Source: Campylobacterales bacterium (GTDB lineage: Bacteria; Campylobacterota; Campylobacteria; Campylobacterales; Sulfurimonadaceae). From it: DNA of 64,000 nt. Made by a program: the position numbers and the translations under genes. Numbering within the stretch: position 1 is the first letter of the stretch; each line of letters opens with the position of its first letter. The stretch spans positions 62,001-126,000 of the forward strand of contig JAPLGM010000004.1 of NCBI GenBank assembly GCA_026390165.1, in the 5' to 3' direction. The notes below the pieces were generated by a model, which was not told where the DNA came from, made no database searches, and saw nothing but the letters and a program-made list of their open reading frames with translations. Shown piece by piece: positions 26,857-34,926 of the stretch.

Positions 26857-28252
26857 GAGTAGTATTTGGAATGCTTTTGAGGTACATGTTCAGCCACTTC
26901 ATTGCCTCTTCATGGGTGTTAAAAATACCATCAAGCTGTGCCGTATAGGCAGTATCGAGAACCATTTTAAACGCGCGCGAGGGTGAGCATCCCAACGCGA
27001 TAAGATCACGACCCAAAAGAAGAGGTGAGGGGGGAGCGTGTAAAACGCCTAGCGTATTTGCACAGTTAAAAAGCCACTCTCCTGCATCAAAACAGTTCGG
27101 TCTCTCCCCGACAAAATCACGCCCATAAAAATCAGCTTGTGCTACACGGATCAAATCATCGAGGTGAACATGGGTAGAGAGGTGACGCACGGCACTATCA
27201 CTGGCATTGGTTTTAAAAAGTTTACGGATCGCTCCGTGATAACCTACAAGAGGAAGAATGCGATCTATCAACTCTTTCTCGTTGGTAATCCTCTCCAAAA
27301 ATTTTTTGGCAATTGTCACCCCTGCCTCCGCGTGCTTTGGGGCGTTGAGAACACCAGCACAAATGATAGTTGTGTGAGGTTTGCCGACATCGTGTAAGAG
27401 GATTGCAAAGAGGAGAATCAAATCCTGTTTTTTATCCCCCGTTTTTTGTTTCGCCATTGTATCCAGTGCCATGAGTGTATGAATCCAGACGTTCCCCTCA
27501 GGGTGAGAAAAATTGTCTTGAGGAGTTTTTTCCAGATCGATGAGTTCTTTAAAAAAAGCAAGACCTCCCATCTCTTTGAGCAATTCAAATCCAAGAGAGG
27601 GTTTGGGGGCGAGGAGTAACAATTTTTTTATCTCCTCGAAAATTCGTTCTTTTGGAAGTTCTTCGAGCGCACCGTTGGCAATCATCTCACGACATAACAG
27701 TAATAAATTTTTATCACACGAGAGGTCGTACCGTGCGGCGAATTGTACTGCACGCAAAACACGCAACGGGTCATCCCCAAAGGTTGCTTTATTAACATAG
27801 CAGAGGCGTTTAGCTTCTAAATCTTTTATCCCTTCGTAGGGATCTAAGAAGCTACGTGTGAGGGGATCATATCCAATGGCATTAATCGTAAAATCGCGAC
27901 GACGGGCGGCGGTAGTAAAATCGAGATCATTTTGCCAGTGTATCTCAAACCCCTTGTGGCCAAAACCTTGTTTGGATTCGATACGGGGAGGAGAAAAATC
28001 GAGATTATATCCCGCGTAAGAAAGTTTAAGAACCCCGAAGCTTTTACCGACGAGATTGACTTTCCCAAACTCCCCCAAAATACGTTCGAGGTGGTCGATG
28101 GAGGGTACACCGTAGAGTTCAATGTCAATATCGGTAGAGGGGAGACAAAGGAGACTGTCGCGTACATATCCCCCCACGATAATGGCTTTGATCCCGTAGC
28201 CGTTCAACCGTCCTAACAACTGTTCGATAGAGGGGTGTAGAGAGATCACCAC
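26852..28252 (-). CDS. cca: CCA tRNA nucleotidyltransferase / poly(A) polymerase family with HD domain
   Basis: A class II nucleotidyltransferase of about 466 residues that adds or repairs the tRNA 3' CCA end. It shows VGGYVRDSLL and DIDIELYG (catalytic aspartates), RRRDFTINAIGYDP, and the head-domain DPLRVLRAVQFAARYD. A C-terminal HD phosphohydrolase domain follows (ILLHDVGKPHT). The GTG at 28252 (or the next GTG at 28249) is chosen because it meets the phoR stop; a longer frame upstream lies entirely inside phoR. All five tRNA genes in this window already encode CCA, so repair is its likely job. Its position inside the pho cluster is unusual. Confidence 0.88.
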   Translation of the reverse strand: MVISLHPSIEQLLGRLNGYGIKAIIVGGYVRDSLLCLPSTDIDIELYGVPSIDHLERILGEFGKVNLVGKSFGVLKLSYAGYNLDFSPPRIESKQGFGHKGFEIHWQNDLDFTTAARRRDFTINAIGYDPLTRSFLDPYEGIKDLEAKRLCYVNKATFGDDPLRVLRAVQFAARYDLSCDKNLLLLCREMIANGALEELPKERIFEEIKKLLLLAPKPSLGFELLKEMGGLAFFKELIDLEKTPQDNFSHPEGNVWIHTLMALDTMAKQKTGDKKQDLILLFAILLHDVGKPHTTIICAGVLNAPKHAEAGVTIAKKFLERITNEKELIDRILPLVGYHGAIRKLFKTNASDSAVRHLSTHVHLDDLIRVAQADFYGRDFVGERPNCFDAGEWLFNCANTLGVLHAPPSPLLLGRDLIALGCSPSRAFKMVLDTAYTAQLDGIFNTHEEAMKWLNMYLKSIPNTTP

Positions 28253-29658
28253 TAAGATTTCTTTGTAGACTCGATAAGTGTATTCAGCGAAAACCCAAAT
28301 TTGGAACCCACTCCAAGGGTAGAATGGATAGTGAGAGTCGTTCCGTGAAGACGGAGGATATAACTCACGATAGAAAGACCCAATCCCATTGAGTTGTCCC
28401 AACGGTTTTTTTGGACACGGTAGAATTTATGGGTGATTTTTTCGAGGTCATCGGGGGCAATACCGATCCCCTTGTCCGTGACATTAAGTGTATTCTCTGT
28501 GAGTTTCAATTTCACCTCCTCTTCGGAGTATTTAAGAGCATTGTCGATCAGATTGGTAATGACCATCTCTATCATTGTTTTATCGGCATAAACCGTTTTG
28601 TGAAATGTCTCAAAGAGAATTCTTCGGTTTGAGTATTTGCTTTGTAAACCACAAACAATATCTGCACACACCTCTCCCAGATCAAAATGGGTTGGCTTGG
28701 TGGAGAGATCATTGTTCTCAAGCTTGACCGAGAGGGTAAGGCGGTCGAGCATTAGGGTTATTTTACGGGTATTGGAGAGAATTTTTTCTAAAAACTTATC
28801 CCGTATTTTAGCATCAATTTTGGGATCATCATGGAGCGTTTCGGCGTATCCCATAATCGCGGCAATCGGGTTCTTAAACTCATGGCTGATGGCGGAGAGG
28901 ATATCATTTTGTTGTTTGTTAATGAGTCTCAATCGGGCGGTATATTTGCGCTTTTGTTTGTCTCGATTACGCAGTTTCTTGACCAAATTTTTGAGCAAGA
29001 GGGAGAGATATAAAAACTCTTGAAAATATTGCGGTTTATGGATAGCTTGGTAATTTTTTTCCGCAATTGCATTGAGATACTGTGTAATCTGTCCAATATC
29101 ATGACGTGTCTTTTTTGATATTTTGTAGGCGATAATGAGGGCAATAAAGATAAAAATGACAAAAGAGGCAAGAAGCCTAAACCATAATTCATAAAAGTGA
29201 TGCATCACCCCACCCAATCCTGTAGAGAGACGAAAATAGAGCACTTTATGGGGAAGGGTAATCTTTTGGGCGACGTAGATAAAATCGGTTTTGAGTGTTT
29301 TAGAATAGCGTACTACCATCCCGTATGGTTGGGTCATCGATGCCATAATTTCGATACGCCCCGAATGATTTTCCATCATCCGTTTATTCGCATTCGTTTC
29401 GGCGATTACTGTCCCGTTCTCATCGATGATCGTAACCCGAAAGTCACTTTTTTCTGCGATGGAGCGTGCCAAGGCATCGTAGTCGTGTGCTGTTGTGATT
29501 TGGGGAATGAGAAGATTGATCGTTTGAAGAAGACGCTGTTCATTATCCTTAATCACCATCGATTTGAGGGTATAAAAACTGATAAGGGAGGCAATCAAAA
29601 GTGAGGCAATAAAAAGCCCCAAAATATTGAGAAAAAAGACTTGATGAATTCTTAACAC
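28252..29658 (-). CDS. phoR: PhoR-like sensor histidine kinase
   Basis: A 468-residue membrane kinase, probable partner of the adjacent PhoB-like regulator in phosphate sensing. TM1 is at about 8-30, a periplasmic sensor region at about 31-158, and TM2 at about 159-180. HisKA carries the phospho-acceptor H259 in SAISHEFKNP. The HATPase_c domain shows NLIDNALKYS, the G1 box TDKGIGIAPDD, and GLGLSIV near 430. A sizeable periplasmic domain is present, unlike E. coli PhoR. Its start overlaps the regulator stop by 7 bp. The name rests on operon context with phoU and pst. Confidence 0.85.
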   Translation of the reverse strand: MLRIHQVFFLNILGLFIASLLIASLISFYTLKSMVIKDNEQRLLQTINLLIPQITTAHDYDALARSIAEKSDFRVTIIDENGTVIAETNANKRMMENHSGRIEIMASMTQPYGMVVRYSKTLKTDFIYVAQKITLPHKVLYFRLSTGLGGVMHHFYELWFRLLASFVIFIFIALIIAYKISKKTRHDIGQITQYLNAIAEKNYQAIHKPQYFQEFLYLSLLLKNLVKKLRNRDKQKRKYTARLRLINKQQNDILSAISHEFKNPIAAIMGYAETLHDDPKIDAKIRDKFLEKILSNTRKITLMLDRLTLSVKLENNDLSTKPTHFDLGEVCADIVCGLQSKYSNRRILFETFHKTVYADKTMIEMVITNLIDNALKYSEEEVKLKLTENTLNVTDKGIGIAPDDLEKITHKFYRVQKNRWDNSMGLGLSIVSYILRLHGTTLTIHSTLGVGSKFGFSLNTLIESTKKS

Positions 29659-30326
29659 AGTGTATAACCGATTCCCCGCACGGTTTTTATATACTCTTTG
29701 GACTTATCGGGGTCGATTTTCTCTTTGAGACGGTTGATAGCAACATTGACGGTGCGATCTTGGTATACTTCATCCCCGCCCCAAACACTTTCGAGAAGGG
29801 TGTCCCGATCTAAAACTACGTTTTGATTGGAGATAAGGGTGTAGAGAAGATCAAACTCCAGCTTGGTAAGCTCAACGGGGTCAGCATCGATGAAAACGGT
29901 GCGAGCAGGGAGATTTAAACTAATATCCCGATAGACAACCATGCCGCTATCGGATACTTTTTTCGTCCGTCTTAGAATCGCTTTCACACGCAATGCGAGC
30001 TCTTTCATACTGAACGGTTTGGTGAGATAATCATCCCCTCCGCGCTCAAACCCCTCTTCAATATCGCTGTCTTTGTCTTTTGCACTGATAAAGATGACGG
30101 GAGTTTGTATCCCTCGCTGGCGCAACGATGCGATAAACTCAGACCCCTCAGCACCAGGGAGATTGCGATCCATAAGGATCAAATCAACGTGCTCTTCTTG
30201 GAGTACTTTGGTAACTCGTTTGGTATTGAGGAACCCTATCGTTTCATACCCCTCACGGGAAAGATTGAATTCGATGAGTTCGAGGATATCCACTTCATCT
30301 TCGACGATTAATATCAATGCATCCAA
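29652..30326 (-). CDS. phoB: PhoB-like response regulator
   Basis: OmpR/PhoB-family transcription factor of 224 residues. The receiver domain has E9/D10, the phospho-acceptor D53 (LMDRNLPG) and K103 (YLTKPF). The winged-helix domain ends in the typical NVAINRLKEKIDPDKSKEYIKTVRGIGYTL sequence pattern. TTG at 30326 is preferred over the TTGs at 30332 and 30347 because AGGAG stands seven bases before it. It lies between phoU and phoR and is the likely protein that binds the GTAAC-N6 repeats before pstS, phoU, pstC, the porin gene and pit. Confidence 0.88.
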   Translation of the reverse strand: MDALILIVEDEVDILELIEFNLSREGYETIGFLNTKRVTKVLQEEHVDLILMDRNLPGAEGSEFIASLRQRGIQTPVIFISAKDKDSDIEEGFERGGDDYLTKPFSMKELALRVKAILRRTKKVSDSGMVVYRDISLNLPARTVFIDADPVELTKLEFDLLYTLISNQNVVLDRDTLLESVWGGDEVYQDRTVNVAINRLKEKIDPDKSKEYIKTVRGIGYTLC

Positions 30327-30343
30327 TGCCAAGCTCCTGTGCC

Positions 30344-31015
30344 TCAATTGTAGATTCGTATCTCGCCGCCTTTTTGGGCATACAGTAAAAGGGCAGCGAT
30401 ATTAACGGTGCGATCACCTGTCCGCTCAAGTTTACGAAGTGTCCCCAAAATCTTGACATACTCGACAGAGAGCTCTCCCGAAACAATAATATTATTGAGA
30501 AGCTCTTTTTCCATAATAGAGAAAATATCATCATTCTTGGACTCTTCAACCATCACTTTGCGGTAAAGCTCTTCGGTATCACACTCATCCATTGCGTTCA
30601 AACACGCAAAAATGTATTGTAGCGCATTCAGAGTAGTTTTATGCAACTGGATGATACTCGGAATGAGAATTGTAAGATCACACCCTCTCACGCAGTGCTC
30701 TTGGAGCCGTCGATTGTATTTTTTTACCGCATCACCGATCCGATCGAGTTCATTGGTCATCTTCAAAAATGCGACCAGTTGACGGAGTTCTTCGGCTTCA
30801 GGGCCAAACAGTGCAAATGTTTTGATAATTTCGTTATCAATCGTATTCGCTTCACTTTGAAGATTTTTCAAATACGTTTTAGAGAGATCGTAATGAGAAT
30901 CATCATTTTTTTCAAATCCCTTTAATGTCTCTTCACTGGCAAGGATAATATCACTTACCAATGAACTAAGCATTGATCGAATTGCATTCATTTTATTTTC
31001 ATAGCGAGGGAGCAT
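30344..31015 (-). CDS. phoU: Phosphate transport regulator PhoU
   Basis: A 223-residue all-helical protein with two PhoU repeats. The metal-binding-type E/DxxxD segments appear as NELDRIGDAVKKYN near residue 95 and KLERTGDRTVNIAALL near 200. PhoU couples Pst transport activity to PhoR signalling. It is the first gene of the minus-strand operon phoU-phoB-phoR-cca, divergent from pstS. A Pho-box-like element (31061-31080) lies about 50 bp before the start. Confidence 0.92.
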   Translation of the reverse strand: MLPRYENKMNAIRSMLSSLVSDIILASEETLKGFEKNDDSHYDLSKTYLKNLQSEANTIDNEIIKTFALFGPEAEELRQLVAFLKMTNELDRIGDAVKKYNRRLQEHCVRGCDLTILIPSIIQLHKTTLNALQYIFACLNAMDECDTEELYRKVMVEESKNDDIFSIMEKELLNNIIVSGELSVEYVKILGTLRKLERTGDRTVNIAALLLYAQKGGEIRIYN

Positions 31016-31060
31016 TTGTTTACCTTATATAGGAATAATAAAAGGATTATAAGAGGTTTA

Positions 31061-31080
31061 GATAACGAGAAGGTTACAAA
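31061..31080 (-). promoter_or_regulatory. Putative Pho box of the phoU operon
   Basis: On the minus strand GTAACCTTCTCGTTATC: GTAACC and GTTATC start exactly 11 bp apart. It is one half of a back-to-back pair in the phoU/pstS divergent region. Confidence 0.65.
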
Positions 31081-31093
31081 CCCCATTTTTTTC

Positions 31094-31115
31094 TTGTAAC
31101 CTCACCGTTACCTGA
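31094..31115 (+). promoter_or_regulatory. Putative Pho box of pstS
   Basis: GTAACCTCACCGTTACC: GTAACC (31096) and GTTACC (31107) are 11 bp apart, and a weaker third unit GTTTTA follows at 31118, again 11 bp on. It is the mirror partner of the phoU box. Confidence 0.68.
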
Positions 31116-31163
31116 ACGTTTTAAACTTTCACACTTTAAATATTTCAAATAAGGGTTTCACTT

Positions 31164-32159
31164 ATGTTCAAAAACATCACCAAAGGTTTAGTGATAGCAG
31201 CAGTAGCAGCGACATCAATGATTGCAGCGGATAAAATCAACGGCGCAGGGGCAACCTTTCCAGCCCCTTGTTATTATGATTGGGCATATAACTACCAAAA
31301 AGGGACTCATGTCCGTGTGAACTACCAATCCATCGGTTCAGGCGGCGGTATCAAACAAATTTCTGAACGTATTGTCGATTTCGGTGCTACGGATGCTCCT
31401 TTGACACCTAAAGAGCTTGATGCAGCGAAATTGAATCAATTTCCAGCAGTTATCGGTTCTATCGTTGTTGCTCACAATATCCCAGGGGTTGCAGATGAAA
31501 AACTTAAACTCAAAAATAGTGTTGTAGCGGACATCTTTGCAGGGAAAATCACAATGTGGAATGATGCAGCAATTATGGCTGACAATGCGGGTGTTAACCT
31601 TCCTGCTGAAAAAATCATCGTTGCTCACCGTTCAGACGGATCAGGAACAACATACGTATTTACCGACTATTTGAGCGATGCATCTAAAATGTGGAAAAGC
31701 AAATTCGGTGTCGGTAAAGCGATCGGTTGGGCGACAGGTGTCGGCGGAAAAGGGAATGAGGGGGTAACGAATCTTATCAAACAGACTCCATACTCTATCG
31801 GCTACATCGAAAATGCGTACAAAGAGAAAAATCACCTCTCAGCCGCAACCTTGCAAACGGCAAGTGGTAAATGGATCACCGCAACAACTGCGAACTTCCA
31901 AAATGCGGTTAAACAAGCAAAATGGTCTAAAAAAGATCACTTTTACAGCTCACTTGTCCTTCAAGAAGGGAATGCCTATCCTATCGTAGCGGCAACTTTT
32001 ATCTTGCTTCCTCGTGAAAAAGCGGATGTCAATGCTGAAGTTATCAAATTCTTTGATTACTCATTCCGTAACGGGGATGCAGCGGCGGTAAAGCTAGGTT
32101 ATATTCCATTGCCCGTTGAAACAACAAACTTGGTACGTGAGTACTGGGCAGGTAAATAA
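31164..32159 (+). CDS. pstS: Phosphate-binding periplasmic protein PstS
   Basis: Substrate-binding protein of the Pst importer, 331 residues. Residues 1-22 are a signal peptide ending at MIAAD. GAGATFPAP begins the mature fold. Phosphate-binding loops are visible as NYQSIGSGGG near residue 54, DFGATDAPL near 76, and HRSDGSGTTYVF near 157. It is transcribed alone, divergent from phoU, with its own Pho box and a very strong terminator, so it can be made in excess over the membrane subunits encoded by pstCAB 4 kb away. Confidence 0.97.
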   Translation: MFKNITKGLVIAAVAATSMIAADKINGAGATFPAPCYYDWAYNYQKGTHVRVNYQSIGSGGGIKQISERIVDFGATDAPLTPKELDAAKLNQFPAVIGSIVVAHNIPGVADEKLKLKNSVVADIFAGKITMWNDAAIMADNAGVNLPAEKIIVAHRSDGSGTTYVFTDYLSDASKMWKSKFGVGKAIGWATGVGGKGNEGVTNLIKQTPYSIGYIENAYKEKNHLSAATLQTASGKWITATTANFQNAVKQAKWSKKDHFYSSLVLQEGNAYPIVAATFILLPREKADVNAEVIKFFDYSFRNGDAAAVKLGYIPLPVETTNLVREYWAGK

Positions 32160-32240
32160 GTTTTACTTTCCATTGGCGGGACTAAAGTCCCACCTCCAAG
32201 TAAAACTTAATCGGAAATGGGACTTTAGTCCCGTTCTTTT
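32158..32240 (+). terminator. Nested hairpin terminator after pstS
   Basis: A 16-bp perfect stem pairs 32177-32192 with 32218-32233 and is followed by TTCTTTTT. Each arm contains a 14-bp self-palindrome (GGGACTAAAGTCCC and GGGACTTTAGTCCC), so two small hairpins can form instead. A further 11-bp inverted repeat (32158-32168 with 32198-32208) overlaps the stop codon and competes with the 16-bp stem. Confidence 0.85.
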
Positions 32241-32248
32241 TATGTAGC

Positions 32249-32282
32249 CACCTCTAAGCATATTTCGATGTTTTTAGAGGTG
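32249..32282 (+). terminator. Secondary hairpin in the pstS-porin gap
   Basis: CACCTCTAA (32249-32257) and TTAGAGGTG (32274-32282) form a perfect 9-bp stem with a 16-base loop, followed only by TCTTAATA. It may be a weak backup terminator. Confidence 0.5.
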
Positions 32283-32330
32283 TCTTAATACGACCCACAT
32301 TTCTTCTTTCTCCTTCTTCTAAAGCTTGAT

Positions 32331-32366
32331 AGCCCGTCCTTGCGTATGCGTTCGGGCTTTTTTTTT
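32331..32366 (+). terminator. Rho-independent terminator before the porin promoter
   Basis: AGCCCG (32331-32336) and CGGGCT (32353-32358) form a stem followed directly by nine T. It is the third terminator-like signal in the 314-bp pstS-porin gap, which otherwise holds only the Pho boxes of the porin gene. Confidence 0.8.
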
Positions 32367-32394
32367 CTCCTATTATTTATTCATTCTCCTTATC

Positions 32395-32428
32395 GTAACC
32401 ATTTTGTAATCGTAACATTAAGGTAATC
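32395..32428 (+). promoter_or_regulatory. Putative double Pho box of the porin gene
   Basis: GTAACC at 32395 and GTAATC at 32406 are 11 bp apart; GTAAC at 32412 and GTAATC at 32423 form a second pair 11 bp apart. The core GTAACCATTTTGTAAT differs by one base from the pit box. Confidence 0.7.
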
Positions 32429-32473
32429 TTGTTTTTCTACAATACCGTTATTAAAAATCAGGAGTGATAACCA

Positions 32474-33802
32474 ATGAACAAATTAGCTTTATCTGCCCTT
32501 GCTGCGGCGATGATGTCTGGCGTAGTTTACGCGGATACAATGACACTATTTAGTGATCCAAAGACAGGTCAAGTATTTACTACTCCTGCTGCTGATCGTG
32601 TAGAGATGGGCGATTTCATTGATGCAAAAACCGTTGATATGGCAGACCGTGACCAAGAATCAAAATTTTCTGAATATCTTGATGGTCAAAAAAAGTTTGC
32701 AAAAGTAAAATCAAAAGCAAAAACACTTGAATTTAGCGGTACCCATTACTTTGGTTTGACATCTGTCAGCCCTGAAAGAACTGGAGCTAGTGTTGATAAT
32801 TCTATGGGCTTTGAACTTCGCCGTAACTACGTTCAAGTAAAAGCATTTATCAATGATAAAGACTTTTTCCGCGTAACCATGGATACAACAAAAGAGATTG
32901 GTTCAGGTACAAGTTATGCCAATATGTACGCAAAATATGCTTACCTTTACTTGGATAAAGTCCTTCCATACACGGGGGTAGAGATCGGTATTGCTCACCG
33001 TCCATGGATCGACTATGAGGAGCATAACTCATGGCATTACCGTTCAATCAATAAAGTTGCCATTGAGCAAAAAACCAATGCAACCGATAGCGGTCCGGAT
33101 TTGATTAACTCGGCTGACCTTGGTTTCAATTTGAAAACTAAAATGGAAAACTTCTCCTCTGAAATCGGTATGTTCAACGGCGAGGGCTATCATGCTGACA
33201 AATTAGCAGCGAACCAAGAAAACAGCAAAGATCTTTCACTTGAGTGGCGTTTGACAGCTCATATTTTGGGTGATGGTACAAAATTGGGTAAAAACGATCG
33301 AACAAAAGCTACATACGCTAACCTTTCTACCTATGGTTTAATGTCTAAAAACCATAAAGATAATGGTGTGGCTGTAGATGATGCAACTGAATACGATCGT
33401 TCTATCTACGGAGTTCACGCCGTTTATAACCAACCAGCATTCTTGATTGCGGCACAATATTATATTGCAAAAGATGAAGCACAAAATACTGTAGTAACAG
33501 ATGGTAAAGAATACAAAGGGTGGTCAGTGAATGCTGAAGTACGCCCAGCAACGGATTGGACTATCATCGGACGTTATGATGTCAGTGATATTGACAAAGT
33601 GGCTAAAGGGACAGGGCTTAAAACAAAAAGCCAAGATATGAAACAAACACTTTTGGGTGTAGCGTATAAAATGAATAAAAACGTAACGTTTATCGCATCA
33701 GGCAAACATATTACTGATGCTACAGAAACTGCAGTAGCAGCAACTTTGGATGCTGTAAAAGAGAAAAATGTTTATATGTTAACAACCGAAGTTAAATGGT
33801 AA
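32474..33802 (+). CDS. Outer-membrane porin, phosphate-selective-porin-like
   Basis: A 442-residue outer-membrane beta-barrel protein. Residues 1-20 are a signal peptide ending VVYAD. A hydrophilic region with a Lys-rich stretch (about 70-85) is followed by alternating beta strands to the C-terminus, which ends in a strand TTEVKW with the terminal aromatic residue typical of barrels. RRNYVQVKAFINDKDFFRVTMD resembles the OprO/OprP (phosphate-selective porin) family and general Campylobacterota porins. Substrate cannot be read from sequence, but the double Pho box before it and the pst neighbours favour phosphate or phosphoester uptake. Confidence 0.8.
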   Translation: MNKLALSALAAAMMSGVVYADTMTLFSDPKTGQVFTTPAADRVEMGDFIDAKTVDMADRDQESKFSEYLDGQKKFAKVKSKAKTLEFSGTHYFGLTSVSPERTGASVDNSMGFELRRNYVQVKAFINDKDFFRVTMDTTKEIGSGTSYANMYAKYAYLYLDKVLPYTGVEIGIAHRPWIDYEEHNSWHYRSINKVAIEQKTNATDSGPDLINSADLGFNLKTKMENFSSEIGMFNGEGYHADKLAANQENSKDLSLEWRLTAHILGDGTKLGKNDRTKATYANLSTYGLMSKNHKDNGVAVDDATEYDRSIYGVHAVYNQPAFLIAAQYYIAKDEAQNTVVTDGKEYKGWSVNAEVRPATDWTIIGRYDVSDIDKVAKGTGLKTKSQDMKQTLLGVAYKMNKNVTFIASGKHITDATETAVAATLDAVKEKNVYMLTTEVKW

Positions 33803-33810
33803 TTTAGATT

Positions 33811-33836
33811 GGATTCCGTGTTGTAGCACGGAATCC
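33811..33836 (+). terminator. Hairpin after the porin gene
   Basis: GGATTCCGTG (33811-33820) and CACGGAATCC (33827-33836) form a perfect 10-bp stem with a 6-base loop, 8 bp after the stop codon. It is followed by A-rich, not T-rich, sequence on this strand, so it may protect the mRNA end as much as terminate. Confidence 0.6.
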
Positions 33837-33848
33837 AAAAAAGTGTGG

Positions 33849-33873
33849 ATCCCGTATCGAGTACGGGATGACG
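33849..33873. repeat. REP-like palindrome
   Basis: ATCCCGTA and TACGGGAT form an 8-bp stem with a 5-base loop followed by GACG. Read on the minus strand it begins CGTCATCCCGTA, close to the CGTCATTCCCGA element after tpx. Confidence 0.5.
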
Positions 33874-33900
33874 ATAACAATTCCTGCAATGACGATAATA

Positions 33901-33909
33901 TGCTACAAT
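33901..33909 (+). promoter_or_regulatory. Extended -10 promoter element
   Basis: TGCTACAAT fits the extended -10 pattern and lies about 30 bp before the start at 33938. Confidence 0.5.
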
Positions 33910-33937
33910 CTCCCCTTATTTAACCCAAAGTGATTTT

Positions 33938-34345
33938 ATGGATAAAACAACCCCTCTTTTTGTTATGGGAACTTTACTCGTTATCTTAATACTTCTCGTT
34001 GGACTCTATGTATGGATCGGACGTTCCAAAAGAAAGATTGTACCTGAGATTATTGTCCCTGTAACGTTTGAATCCCTCCAAGCCATTATCCATCATCCCA
34101 GCTCAACGAATAGGGAGCTTAATCATGCGGTAAATACTATTATTGAACGATTTATTGACGTTGGAAGTGGAAACCGCGGATTTGAGAAGTATGCTTCATT
34201 ACTGAAAAAATTGTGTACCCATCCCCATACCGATTCAAAGATTATTTTACAGTTTGAAAAAGCGCTAAGAGTCGCGAATCCACGTTATAAAGAAGAGGTT
34301 GAGAAAGCTCTCAGCCTCGGACTGGCTGAGAGAGATAAGAGGTAG
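33938..34345 (+). CDS. Small membrane-anchored protein of unknown function
   Basis: A 135-residue protein with one N-terminal membrane helix (about residues 7-27, LFVMGTLLVILILLVGLYVW) and a basic, helical cytoplasmic domain. The domain contains HHPSSTNRELNHAVNTI, suggestive of a small alpha-helical repeat. I recognise no characterised family. It has its own extended -10 promoter and converges with the SurA-N-like gene one base away, leaving no room for a separate terminator between them. Confidence 0.65.
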   Translation: MDKTTPLFVMGTLLVILILLVGLYVWIGRSKRKIVPEIIVPVTFESLQAIIHHPSSTNRELNHAVNTIIERFIDVGSGNRGFEKYASLLKKLCTHPHTDSKIILQFEKALRVANPRYKEEVEKALSLGLAERDKR

Positions 34346-34346
34346 A

Positions 34347-34865
34347 TTAGAGTTTTACTTCGACTTTGGAAGAGGCACGAAGTGATTCTGTCGTTTTTGT
34401 CATTTGGGCTTTGAATTTTTCCATTTTGACAAACTGCATAATCTCTAGCTTTGCTTTATCGTAGGGGACTGTCTTGCCGTTTTGTTGCATTTTTGCTTTG
34501 TTCGCATCGTAAAATGCTTTGGTCTCTTTATCACTGACAGTGATTTTCCCCATTTGTTGTTTCATCCACATATCAACGGCAAGATCATCGCGCAAAGCGG
34601 CATAAGCAAGTTTGAATTGTGGGGTGTTCTGAATCCCGCTTTTAACCACTTCCTCTTTGATGAGGGTCTGATTGATGAGCTGATCGACAATTTGACGCTT
34701 CATTTTTGGATCAAGCTTATCAAATGTCATTCCAGGAATCGCTTTGGACATAAAAGCACTTGCATCATTGGAGGTGATCGCTTGACCACCAACGATGGCA
34801 AGAGTAACAGGAGCAGCAAGTGCAAAGGTAACAGCAGTCGCTAAAATAAGGGGGATACGGTGCAT
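34347..34865 (-). CDS. Periplasmic SurA-N-like chaperone without a PPIase domain
   Basis: A 172-residue exported protein. Residues 1-23 are a signal peptide (ending VTLA). The rest matches the helical N-terminal chaperone part of SurA/PpiD-type proteins: AIVGGQAITSNDASAFM, MKRQIVDQLINQTLIKEEVVKSG, then KITVSDKETKAFYDANKAKM and a C-terminal helix. The parvulin domain that usually sits between these helices is missing, so it should be a holdase-type chaperone rather than an isomerase. It appears monocistronic. Confidence 0.75.
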   Translation of the reverse strand: MHRIPLILATAVTFALAAPVTLAIVGGQAITSNDASAFMSKAIPGMTFDKLDPKMKRQIVDQLINQTLIKEEVVKSGIQNTPQFKLAYAALRDDLAVDMWMKQQMGKITVSDKETKAFYDANKAKMQQNGKTVPYDKAKLEIMQFVKMEKFKAQMTKTTESLRASSKVEVKL

Positions 34866-34926
34866 AAAATTCCTTTTAGTGTAAAAAAGTATTGTAACAA
34901 AAAAACGGTTTAATAAGGCAAGCTCC

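Noticed and set aside
28253-28402. N-terminal extension of about 50 residues on the CCA enzyme
   Set aside because: The extension lies wholly inside phoR, lacks similarity to the family and has no good start signal; GTG at 28252/28249 fits the family N-terminus.
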